A stretch of DNA of 64,000 nucleotides from Forficula auricularia (Eukaryota > Arthropoda > Insecta > Dermaptera > Forficulidae), in assembly GCA_024734495.1 (NCBI GenBank), contig JALMQS010000136.1, positions 1,698,929-1,762,928 of the forward strand. The letters run 5' to 3'. The notes under the pieces are model-generated. The model was not told the origin of the DNA. It ran no database searches and saw only the letters and a list, made by a program, of their open reading frames with translations. Numbering within the stretch: the first letter of the stretch is position 1; each line of letters starts with the position of its first letter. The position numbers and the translations under genes are program-made. Shown here one piece after another: positions 56,695 through 64,000 of the stretch.

Positions 56695-59600
56695 CTGGAA
56701 ATTAAAAATAAATAATATATAGTGAGCAGCTAAAGAAGTCAAAAATAAAATGAGGAAACGTTCGGCACATTAAAGAATAAAACTCTGTAATTAAATTTTA
56801 TTTAACTCCGTACGATTTCAATTAACAATTTTAATTATGGATGGGATTAATAAAACAAAAAAAAACATTAATCGACAAATAAAGGTAAGTTTAAGGTAGT
56901 TGTTTCGCAAATACTAGCAAAAAGTTAATGCTAGAGTATATAGAATAGACAATAAGGATTCATAATTCATAAGCCCAAAACTTTTTGCTGTTTAAGTACC
57001 ATTACTAGCCAATCCCATGCTCGTTGGACAAATCTGGCAACACTGTTCAAGCTTGTATATATTTTATCATAGAAATTTCAGATAAAGTACATTATAAAGG
57101 AAGATTTATAAAACAAAAAGTTCTTAATAAGCGATTGAAAGCTGTTGCGACAATGGCTGAAGCGAAAAAACGTCAAAAGTACTAAAGTTAACCCACTTTT
57201 TAGGTTAAATAAATGCGTTGTTGCCAGCTTGTTTTTAGTGTAAATTTTTCAATTATACATTATTCATTATAATCTCAGAAACTGTGTTGTAACTATGAAT
57301 TAAAATTTTCTTAAAAAATCTATTAGTTATTGTTTAATGTTGGTTTAGTTTTTTATAACAATGGTAAGAAGAGTTTCTTAATTATAATTAAAAATGTATG
57401 TAAACTTTCCGATATCTCGTATAGTGCAATGTATAAGAGTCTGAAAAACTCTATCTTTGGAATTTAATATCTCCGGAACATATATTGTTCATAAATTTCG
57501 TTTTGCTTCACCAATCGATGCAGAAGTATTTAAATAATAATCTGTCTAAATTTCAAAAAAATCCTAAGAAACCCCATATGGTGAAACAACTACTTTAAAT
57601 TGGCGATATGACATAATAGGTGTAGAATATATTCATCTTATAATATAGATTTCTACACACACAAACAAATTAATAATAAAAATTTATTTATTTTAATTCG
57701 GGCCAAAATTATTTTTGCTTCTCTATATGATTGTTTATTTATAAGTCACTCAAAAAGGCAATGCGGATAAATTCAGTTTTGGAAAATTTCTATTTTTCGG
57801 TAAATACTTATCCTATAAATTAGGCTTACTATTTTTTAGTACAGTTTTATTCCTTGCTTTGGTTTTCCTCAGTAGGGATAGTTTTTATTTCTTCTGAATA
57901 TGTTTTCTCATGTGGATGGGATTTAAATTAATTTTAATCGATTGTTGTTTTATGAATTTAACTAGTTGGCTTCTGAGCGACTAGTAACATATTCAATTTA
58001 TTAATTAATCGATTTGTAAATAAATACGCATGCACGGAATTATTAGACTTCGGTAAAGTCCTAGGATTTGTCGAATACGATCAGAAAAGAACATTTCAGA
58101 ATCAAATATTTATTTAACATGAACACAGGACGCTTACTTTAAAAATATAATTTAAATATAAAAATACTTGGTAGGTTTCACATTAAGATATAAAAATAAA
58201 ACGAATTTATTTTTGGGGAGTCTTTAATCTCGATATATATATTTCGGGTGGCTAACCCATCTTCAGGAGCAACAGAAAGTAACTGACCTGGATAAGTTGA
58301 ATTTGAATACAAGTCAATAGTAAAATTTATTTTTAAATAACAAAAGGGTAAATATTTAAAATTAGGGGAGGGAGAAAGGTAGGAAGTCTATTTAGTTTAA
58401 TTTTGAATGGCCTTCTGAGAAATGAGGATCTACACTCAGGTAGATGTAGGGGGGGAGGAAGAATTAATGAACACAAGATTGCAAATATTTAAAGAATGTA
58501 ATCAATGATTGTACTTTTCTTAACTTCTAATTGATTATTTAGTATATTCGTTTTATTTGAGTGAGCTAATTTTATTTCAGTTGATTCTAAGAAATCTAAA
58601 CGTAAGCCCTTTCTTTCGAAAATGTAAAAGAACGAGGTGGCTAATAGAAGAGGTGTGTTTATTCAAATCGAGATGATTGGAGAAGGTAGAAGTAGATTCT
58701 ATATTAATATCATCTGATCTGATAAGACTATTAGCTGTTAGCCACCCGAAATATATATATCGAGATTAAAGACTCTCCAAAAATAAATTCGTTTTATTTT
58801 TATATCTTAATGTGAAACCTACCAAGTATTTTTTATTCAATAATTTAAAAAATGTTTCACCAAGTACCAACACCAAATTCCTTAAAAACTATAATTTTTT
58901 TACCAAAAACAATTAAATTCTCACTGCGCTTGTGCGGGACATGAGAGTGGGTTCGAACGAAGCTAAAAAAATTATTTTCTTTTCTAGTAAATTCCATATC
59001 TCCCTGTTTCAAAAGTCAATTCCCATCTAAGGTTATATAGAATTATATTTATACCATTTCAATATATGTGATTTATATTTTATTGTATTTTGTAATGATG
59101 CAAGAAGTTGTTACTCTGAGAAAGAGCAATCCTTACAACTCTTGAATCGTGAAAGAAAAAGGAAAAAATTTCAGGCGTTGGATCAGAGTCGAAGGTACCC
59201 ACAAAGAGAAACAAAGAGGTTGTCCTCTGCTTGATGCAAATAAACATACACACATATATATCGAAATTATGTATCTGTATATATATTATTTATTTGTTTG
59301 AGACTATAGTTTCGAAGACTTGATATTCATCATCAGTCTTTTTTTAATTATAAAAATTGTTTTTCATGGACTCAATATCGTATGGATATTTAAAATTTTC
59401 GATCTTTACTTAGCTGGGAGCCAGTTAAAATTCGAAACTATAGTCTCAAACAAATAAATAATATATATATACAGATATATAATTTTGATATATATGTGTG
59501 TATGTTTATTTGCATCAAGCAGAAGACAACCTCTTTGTTTCTCTTTGTGAATCAACAACTCTGCTACTCTCGGCAAAAACAAAAACTTTTCAATTAAATC

Positions 59601-61829
59601 GAAGGTGCCCATGGATCTGGGTCTTGAAAGATTGAAGGCTGTAGATAGCGAGAAGTAAGTTTCAGACACTAGTCATAGGGATAAATAAATTTTATTATTT
59701 ATCAGGGCTGATAAATAAAAAAGTCACACATAAAAACTTGTCTTTATTTTCCTATTATAAACTTTCAAATTAATACAAATTATGGACGGAAATGATAATA
59801 AGGGATAAATAAACATATTGACGAATGCGTTTTTGCTTTTTTCGGTTTGTATCTGATAGGATAGCAAGTTGAATATTTAGGGAGGATTTCTGACTTACAC
59901 GCCATGGTGGAATCTATAATAAAGGGAATGGCTGATAGAGTTCTGCAAGGGATCAAGGAATTTTATAATAAAATGAGTGTAAATTATCATACCTGGTAAG
60001 GAAAATAGGCTAAATTATCCGATAAATAAAGCATTTGTCCTAGTGTCGTTTTCACTTGTTCATCAAATTGTTTCAAAATTGATAAAACAAGGCCACGTCT
60101 TTGCTGTCTTGTTCCTCTCAATAATGAATAGAGAAACCCATTGAGAGCCCCAGGCATTTCGCCTTCTTTTAGCCTGAATCCACGGACAGGTCCAGTTGAT
60201 CCCTGAATGATTCGTTGAAGTTTATACGACAGTCGAATCCCAGTCAAAGATTTCATATGAATGAATCCAGGATATTTTTTTTCAATATCCTGAAGTTGTT
60301 TGTCCGCACTATGGCTCACCATTTTTTCAAAATCAGTGCTCATACATATTAAATAGGGAACGATCTAAAAATATATTTAATTTTTTTATACATGTTTTAA
60401 TTTCAAATAATTTGAATATTTCTTTTTAACATTGAAAATGTTTATAGGGAGGTTGTCCATAAAAGTGACAAAAAAATTTAGCTAAAATAATTTCGAATAA
60501 TAAAATAATTATAATTATTCATTAATATCGATAATAATCTCTATTCATTTCGAGGTTATAAGCAAACAAAAGAAAACCAATATTAAATCCGTAATCGTGC
60601 TTAAATGCGTTCCGAATTGATAGCGTTGTCAGCAAACTTTCCAATTCGAACAAGCCGATAGCGACGTGAACGGTGTTAGCTCAGTGACCACATCTCGGAA
60701 TGCTACCATATATAATATATGTTGCAGTAAAAACTCGTTTTTTAGTAAGAACGGGTTCTTACTATTTAAAACGCGTTTCACTGAATGTACCTTTGTGGCA
60801 ACTAGAGTTTACCGATGTTGGTTGAGTTTGGTTCAAAGGTCTAGAATCTTCATTTTTGACCTTCCGCCTCATTTTGGGTGTTTATTTTCAAATAATTTTA
60901 AACGAAATTGTCAAAAATTACATCCTCCTACAACTTTGCTTCTAATTTTTGACATTTTGGTTTAAAAATTTTTGAAAATAAACAGCCAAAATGAGGCGGA
61001 TGGTCAAAAATGAAGATTCTAGACCTTTGAACCAAACTCAACCAACATCAGTAAACTCTAGTTGCCACAAAGGTATTCAGTAAAATGCGTTTTAACTGCA
61101 ACATATACACCAAGAAAACATTTTCACTGTTAAAATTTTCAGTAACTATGTTCTGAATTTTATATATTATTTTTCATTTTACTACATTTTGTTTTTAATA
61201 TATTACCTGAACAGGATGTACAAGTCCCTGTTGTAAAATTAATTGAATTACTTTAAGAGCGGCATGTCTTACACTTATGTCTGGATTTAAAAACGATTCG
61301 AGAATTTCCTTCAAATAGACTTGTATAATTGTACTTGCCATTCCGGATGAAACATCACCCATTTCTTTAAGATTTTCTTGTTTAGACAATTTTGCCCCTA
61401 TAGAAAGAAAATTTTTATTTTATTTATATTGCCATTAAAATAATTTTTCAATTTCTATCCCATTAACAAGTACTCACATTCTCTATCTTGCTTAATCATT
61501 CGTCTTTCTTCTTCATCCAAATACATTTCTATATTATTAAGGACCTAAATTAACATAAGTTATAATATTAGTAAATAGTATCTATGGTATGTTGGAAGAA
61601 TATTTTATTTTTATCTTTATTATAAAATTACCTGAGTTCTCATTTGTAAAGGTGCATCGTCACTTGTAAGAAACTTGTGATATAATGCTTTTAATTCTAG
61701 GCCTAGCATGAAATCGTAATAACGAATACACAACGATCCTATAGCTTTCAAAGTGTACGTCTGTATATCTTCATTAGGTTGTTGAACAAAATAAATAAAT
61801 GTTTCGAAAACTAAATCTTTTATATTATC
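56312..61829 (-). CDS. Nipped-B: Nipped-B (NIPBL/SCC2) cohesin loader, five internal exons
   Basis: Exons in order are 61829-61632, 61544-61478, 61397-61207, 60364-59993 and 56694-56312. They join in phase, with AG acceptors and GT donors at every boundary, to give 403 continuous codons. The product is the HEAT-repeat C-terminal half of the cohesin loader, which with Mau2/SCC4 loads cohesin on chromatin in the nucleus. Diagnostic stretches are GDVSSGMAS, SVRHAALKVIQLILQQGL, KYPGFIHMKSL, NGFLYSLLRGTRQQRRG, SDNLAYFPYQ and EPLFIIHQIDIMISVSG. Both gene ends lie outside the exons seen. Introns of 80 and 87 bp contrast with 0.84 kb and 3.3 kb introns swollen by mobile elements. Confidence 0.95.
56895..57594. 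mobile_element. TTAA-flanked inverted-repeat element in Nipped-B intron
   Basis: TTAA on both sides (56891-56894, 57595-57598). Ends GGTAGTTGTTTCGC and the inverse of AGTAGTTGTTTCACC. 700 bp, no transposase. Closely related ends occur at 1334-1863. Confidence 0.72.
57599..58149. other. Nipped-B intron, non-coding
   Basis: Nothing recognised between the TTAA element and ribozyme unit B2. Confidence 0.5.
58229..58269 (-). ncRNA. Hammerhead ribozyme, family B (copy B2), intact
   Basis: CTC, CTGAAGA, T, GGGT-loop-ACCC, GAAA, alternating UA, ATC, GAG. Stem I CTC/GAG, stem II four or more pairs, helix III a self-complementary AU run, triplet AUC. Confidence 0.75.
58489..58735 (-). pseudogene. Penelope-like element C-terminal remnant
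   Basis: Minus strand in two frames: first a Ser/His-rich stretch (STFSNHLDLNKHTSSI), then after a frameshift KGLRLDFLESTEIKLAHSNK followed by TNILNNQLEVKKSTIIDYI and TAA. The pattern G-x-x-x-D-x-L-E-x-x-E-I with a downstream LN-x-Q is that found after the GIY-YIG domain in Penelope-like retroelements (recognised by eye). The polymerase and nuclease are absent. Confidence 0.5.
59202..59598. mobile_element. Palindromic hammerhead unit H3
   Basis: Duplication TCGAAGGT(A/G)CCCA (13 bp, one change) on both sides. Both arms carry GTTTGCATCAAGCAGAAGAC-like tails (left with TGTCCTCTGCTTGATGCAAA). The left arm has the ribozyme; the right arm keeps only the part from GAAA on. The far right has a G-family tag (CTCTGCTACTCTCGGCAAAA). 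Confidence 0.75.
59299..59338 (-). ncRNA. Hammerhead ribozyme, family H (copy H3)
   Basis: GA, CTGATGA, T, GAATATCAAGTCTTC, GAAA, CTATAGTC, TC. Core intact. Stem II reduced to GAA/TTC by changes relative to H1. Confidence 0.62.
59690..59801. mobile_element. Hammerhead family F 3' fragment (F3)
   Basis: 112 bp with duplication GGGATAAATAAA (59678-59689, 59802-59813). Contains GATAAATAAAAAAGTCACAC and ends ATGGACGGAAATGATAATA. The ribozyme core is lost by 5' truncation. Confidence 0.7.
59993..60364 (-). CDS. Nipped-B: Nipped-B exon 4 of 5 in window
   Basis: 372 nt, 124 codons, phase 0 at both ends. Begins IVPYLICMSTDFEK, where the family has a VPYLIAMGTD-like start, and ends DNLAYFPYQ. Includes a basic run around GTRQQRRG. 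Acceptor TTTTAG, donor CAG|GTATGA. Confidence 0.94.
60768..61095. repeat. 328-bp palindrome in Nipped-B intron
   Basis: Arms of about 140 bp (AAACGCGTTTCACTGAATG... and inverse), including repeat R unit sequence (GGTTGAGTTTGGTTCAAAGG), around a ~50-bp centre. No ribozyme. Confidence 0.7.
61207..61397 (-). CDS. Nipped-B: Nipped-B exon 3 of 5 in window
   Basis: 191 nt. The split codon gives Trp, then AKLSKQENLKEMGDVSSGMA through QQGLVHPVQ. This is among the most conserved parts of the family. Acceptor TATAG, donor CAG|GTAATA. Confidence 0.94.
61478..61544 (-). CDS. Nipped-B: Nipped-B exon 2 of 5 in window
   Basis: 67 nt, 22 codons plus one base (VLNNIEMYLDEEERRMIKQD), an acidic helix preceding the WAKLSKQE block. 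Donor AAT|GTGAGT. Flanked by 87-bp and 80-bp introns. Confidence 0.92.
61632..61829 (-). CDS. Nipped-B: Nipped-B exon 1 of 5 in window
   Basis: 198 nt, phase 0 at both ends, 66 codons (DNIKDLVFETFIYFVQQPNE to APLQMRTQ). Contains a HEAT-type helix pair around YTLKAIGSLCIRYYDFMLG. Acceptor TTTTTTAG, donor CAG|GTAATT. Confidence 0.92.
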
Positions 61830-61896
61830 CTAAAAAATAATAGATAAACATGATCATTTTTTTTGGAGAATGGAATTGGATTAGAATAGAATATAA

Positions 61897-62062
61897 CGAG
61901 GGGTGAACCGCGATTGGAATTAGGTGTACACCGTCTTTGGGATTATTCGGAATTACTTTGGAATTCATTAGATAATCTATTGTCACCTATTGTCTTCCAC
62001 TTGGAAATGAAAGTGGAAGTGGAAGTAGGTGTACACGAATTTAGGTCGCGGTTCACCCCTCG
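61897..62062. mobile_element. 166-bp MITE with 8-bp duplication (copy 2)
   Basis: Perfect 17-bp inverted ends CGAGGGGTGAACCGCGA and perfect 8-bp duplication GAATATAA (61889-61896, 62063-62070). AGGTGTACAC twice inside. Same family as 25087-25242. A hAT-type MITE in the Nipped-B intron. Confidence 0.85.
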
Positions 62063-62431
62063 GAATATAAGGTGGAAGAAAGAAATGGCTATTATAATGG
62101 ACAATTTTTGTTGTAGTTTTAAGGTGAATACGCAGTTTCGTTTCTTTAGCTTTGTTTTTTCTACATTACAAATATAAAGATATAATTGTTTTATTTTATT
62201 TTAAAATTAAGATTTAATATATAGTTCCAGGCGGTACGAGAGAGAAAAGGAATTTTTTATAAATAAATAAATTTGAAGTGTTTTTATGAATTGGTCCCTG
62301 TAATTTACTTAAAACATCTTTTACTTATGGAAAGTGGTGTAGGTTTTAGGTGAAACATGATGTTAATTAATAGAGTAAAGGGTGTGTAGTTTCACAGTGA
62401 ATGAAATAAAACTCAAAGAGGTTTATACAAA

Positions 62432-62468
62432 CTCAATATATTTCGGATTATTAGTCCATCATCAGGAG
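62432..62468 (-). ncRNA. Hammerhead ribozyme, family A (A2 left arm)
   Basis: CTC, CTGATGA, T, GGA-loop-TCC, GAAA, TATATT, GAG on the minus strand. All core bases and stems as in A1. Confidence 0.78.
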
Positions 62469-62495
62469 TTTACAAGTTAATACTTAACTTGTAAA

Positions 62496-62532
62496 CTCCT
62501 GATGATGGACTAATAATCCGAAATATATTGAG
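62496..62532 (+). ncRNA. Hammerhead ribozyme, family A (A2 right arm)
   Basis: Mirror copy of the left arm on the plus strand. Predicted cleavage follows the AUU triplet at 62529. Confidence 0.78.
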
Positions 62533-62924
62533 TTTGTATAAACCTCTTTGAGTTTTATTTCATTCACTGTGAAACTACACACCCTTTACTCTATTAATTA
62601 AAACATCTTTACTAAATGAAACCAAACCAAGAAATAAAAATATTTAAATCCAAAATCTTGAATAAAAAAAATAAAAAAAATTGCCATTTTAAACATAAAG
62701 TATTTATTGATTTATTTTGATTAATTTAGAGTTTTTAAATAATAAAAATTTTATACAGAATTTGATTTTCAATATTTTATATATTCAATAAAACCATTGA
62801 ATTATACAATTACGAATAATAGCCAGTTATTTTTGTTTTGTTACACCAAAGAAGTATAACTAACTTCTTACACAAGTAAACACCCGAATTTTTTTTTGTT
62901 TTGATATCGATAAAAGAACCCCCA

Positions 62925-63065
62925 CCAAAAAGGCACAACCCCTGTAGTCCGCGGTGGACCCTTGTATCGTGAGAAGAAGAAGAAATTTGGTCGGAGTGGA
63001 AAGTATGTGTGGACGCGGGTCTTGAAAGACTGAAAGTTATAAGTAGCTGGGAAGACGAAATCGAG
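62925..63065 (-). mobile_element. Jockey-like LINE 3' fragment
   Basis: Matches the 3' UTR of the LINE at 29108 (GTAGTCCGCGGTGGACCCTT, GGGTCTTGAAAGACTGAAAG). Short, 5'-truncated copy in the Nipped-B intron. Confidence 0.7.
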
Positions 63066-63157
63066 TTGATTATGTTTGTTAAAATAAGAGTATCTATGTA
63101 GAAGGATTATGTCAATAATACTTTGACAAAACTGTCTCTATCAAATCAATATAAATA

Positions 63158-63906
63158 TTAGGTTGTTTCAAAAGTTTTGTCCGTTTTAATGTCATGTGTT
63201 TTTGTAGCTCCATATCTCAATAAATATTTATTCTACTGTGTCGTGGTATATACTGATCGATAGAGAATTTTGTACTCTATACATTGATGCTGTTCATTTT
63301 TTTCAAATTTTAATTTTTTTGCCTCTTTTCAGGTTATTACTATATGATGTCGTTAAGCGATTTTCGGCCAATTTTTCTCTACGAATTCAAATTGAACCAA
63401 AGCGCTGCCGAAACAGCCCGAAAAATTAACCAGGCATTTGGCAATGATAGTGTTAATGAACGCACAGTTCGACGTTGGTTTGCGAAATTTCGTTCCGGAG
63501 ATTTTAGCCTCGAAGATGAGCCCCGAAGTGGTCGACCTAGAGTAATCCAGGACGAAGATTTGAGGACCCTGGTGGAAACTGACAACTGACAAGCGGTGCG
63601 TGGGATGGCGGAAGAACTGGGCGTCACCTCCCATGCGGTTTTTGATGGTTTAAAACGTATTGGAAAGGTCAAAAAGCTCGAAAAGTGGGCCTGGGCCAAT
63701 CAGGACCAGGCAAAAACGGCCTTCGTCGACTTGATCGAATCCCGAGCACCAAATTTTTATGCCGACGGAATTAATAGACCTGTGTTACGTTGGCAAAAGT
63801 GCACTGGTTCAAATGGCATTTATTTCGATTAAATTGAATAAGTATTCACTGAGATATTACAGTTTAAATTACTCATAAAATGGACATAACTTTTGAAACA
63901 ACCTAA
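63158..63906 (+). mobile_element. mariner transposon, internally deleted
   Basis: Inverted ends TTAGGTTGTTTCAAAAGTT followed by T or A and TGTCC, flanked by TA on both sides (63156-63157, 63907-63908). 749 bp where a full mariner is about 1.3 kb. The two ends of the transposase gene are kept and the middle is missing. Confidence 0.93.
63344..63832 (+). pseudogene. mariner transposase, deleted and with a stop
   Basis: The first 80 codons are the helix-turn-helix DNA-binding region (FRPIFLYEFKLNQSAAETAR, ERTVRRWFAKFRSGDFSLED, EPRSGRP). One in-frame TGA (63587-63589) follows VETDN. The frame resumes QAVRGMAEELGVTSHAVFDG and GKVKKLEKW. At about 63687 it jumps to the C-terminal end (PNFYADGINRPVLRWQKC). 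The whole DD34D catalytic domain is deleted, so the copy cannot move itself but could be mobilised by an intact relative. Confidence 0.92.
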
Positions 63907-64000
63907 TAATTCATATTATATTATTTTCATTAGATACTATTCAAGTTTGATGTCTATTCATCTCAAAACTACAACAATTATTTTTTATAATTTAGTTAAT

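Larger units (their letters stand above)
58150..58870. mobile_element. Hammerhead unit B2 with Penelope-like remnant
   Basis: Left arm 58158-58270, right arm 58735-58870 (inverted, ending TTCACCAAGTACCAACACC). Between them lie 460 bp encoding, on the minus strand, the decayed end of a Penelope-like protein. The left arm has an intact ribozyme; the right arm starts inside stem II. An imperfect ~15-bp duplication (TTAAAAA..TATAATTT) flanks it. Unit B1 at 3147 is an internal deletion of this form. Confidence 0.72.
59085..59960 (-). mobile_element. Jockey-like LINE 3' fragment, twice interrupted
   Basis: Pieces at 59085-59201, 59599-59689 and 59802-59960 align in order with the LINE at 29108-29470 (TCGAAGGT, GGTCTTGAAAG, GGGATAAAT, GACGAATGCGTTT). 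They are separated by units H3 and F3, each bordered by a duplication of LINE sequence. Confidence 0.75.
62322..62599. mobile_element. Palindromic hammerhead unit A2, near-perfect
   Basis: 11-bp duplication AAAACATCTTT (62311-62321, 62600-62610). The palindrome 62363-62601 has almost no spacer (centre near 62482) and carries two intact head-to-head hammerheads. The left end adds AAAGTGGTGTAGGTTTTAGG. The youngest-looking unit in the window. Confidence 0.85.

Noticed and set aside
3147..62599. All palindromes as sequencing or assembly hairpin artefacts
   Set aside because: Several are bordered by different, clean target duplications, and the same families recur with distinct mutations in each arm, which artefacts would not give.
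63353..63699. Minus-strand frames of 93 and 106 codons at the right end
   Set aside because: Antisense shadows of the mariner transposase.

Overview
The window is AT-rich, intron-containing arthropod DNA, almost certainly from an insect. The evidence is a split cohesin-loader gene (Nipped-B) with GT-AG introns, mariner, Harbinger, hAT, pogo and TTAA-type DNA transposons, RTE-like and jockey/I-like LINEs, tRNA-derived SINEs and Penelope-like retroelement remains. The order of insect cannot be fixed from the sequence. No virus, bacterial operon or CRISPR array is visible. A 100-N scaffold gap lies at 55122-55221.

Layout. 1-56 kb is a gene-poor field of nested mobile elements. It holds a 2.5 kb hAT-like element (2403-4891), a LINE reverse-transcriptase fossil (5363-6255), a Harbinger element (9046-10011), an RNase H LINE fossil (14196-14552), a 280-bp satellite (26999-28402), a nearly complete 3.3 kb RTE-like LINE on the minus strand (37657-40953), several large foldbacks and a 347-bp tRNA-like tandem array abutting the gap. 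Two GC-rich islands (10304-10406 and 16534-16671) look like plus-strand exons of an unrecognised host gene. 56.3-61.8 kb holds five consecutive minus-strand exons of Nipped-B/NIPBL, whose introns are packed with the same repeats. 61.8-64 kb is the upstream Nipped-B intron, with a hAT-type MITE, a perfect palindrome and an internally deleted mariner.

Main discovery candidate. At least nine unrelated-looking repeat families carry the same RNA motif: CUGANGA, one unpaired base, a hairpin, GAAA, a self-complementary helix III (ACGU, AUAUAU... or ACUAUAGU), an NUH triplet, then bases that pair with those just 5' of CUGANGA. This is a type I hammerhead ribozyme whose helix III is a loopless palindrome. 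Sequences differ between families but the pairings are kept. Most copies sit in short (about 270-600 bp) palindromic units with head-to-head ribozymes, many bounded by clean 9-13 bp target-site duplications. One unit carries a decayed Penelope-like protein end. The families look like non-autonomous relatives of Penelope-like elements that move as inverted dimers and would need two RNAs, or a tandem RNA, to self-cleave.

How the parts fit. The only confident host gene is Nipped-B, which loads cohesin on chromosomes. The rest records successive insertions: ribozyme units inside Harbinger, hAT and LINE copies; a LINE inside a ribozyme unit; a SINE-like cassette inside another.
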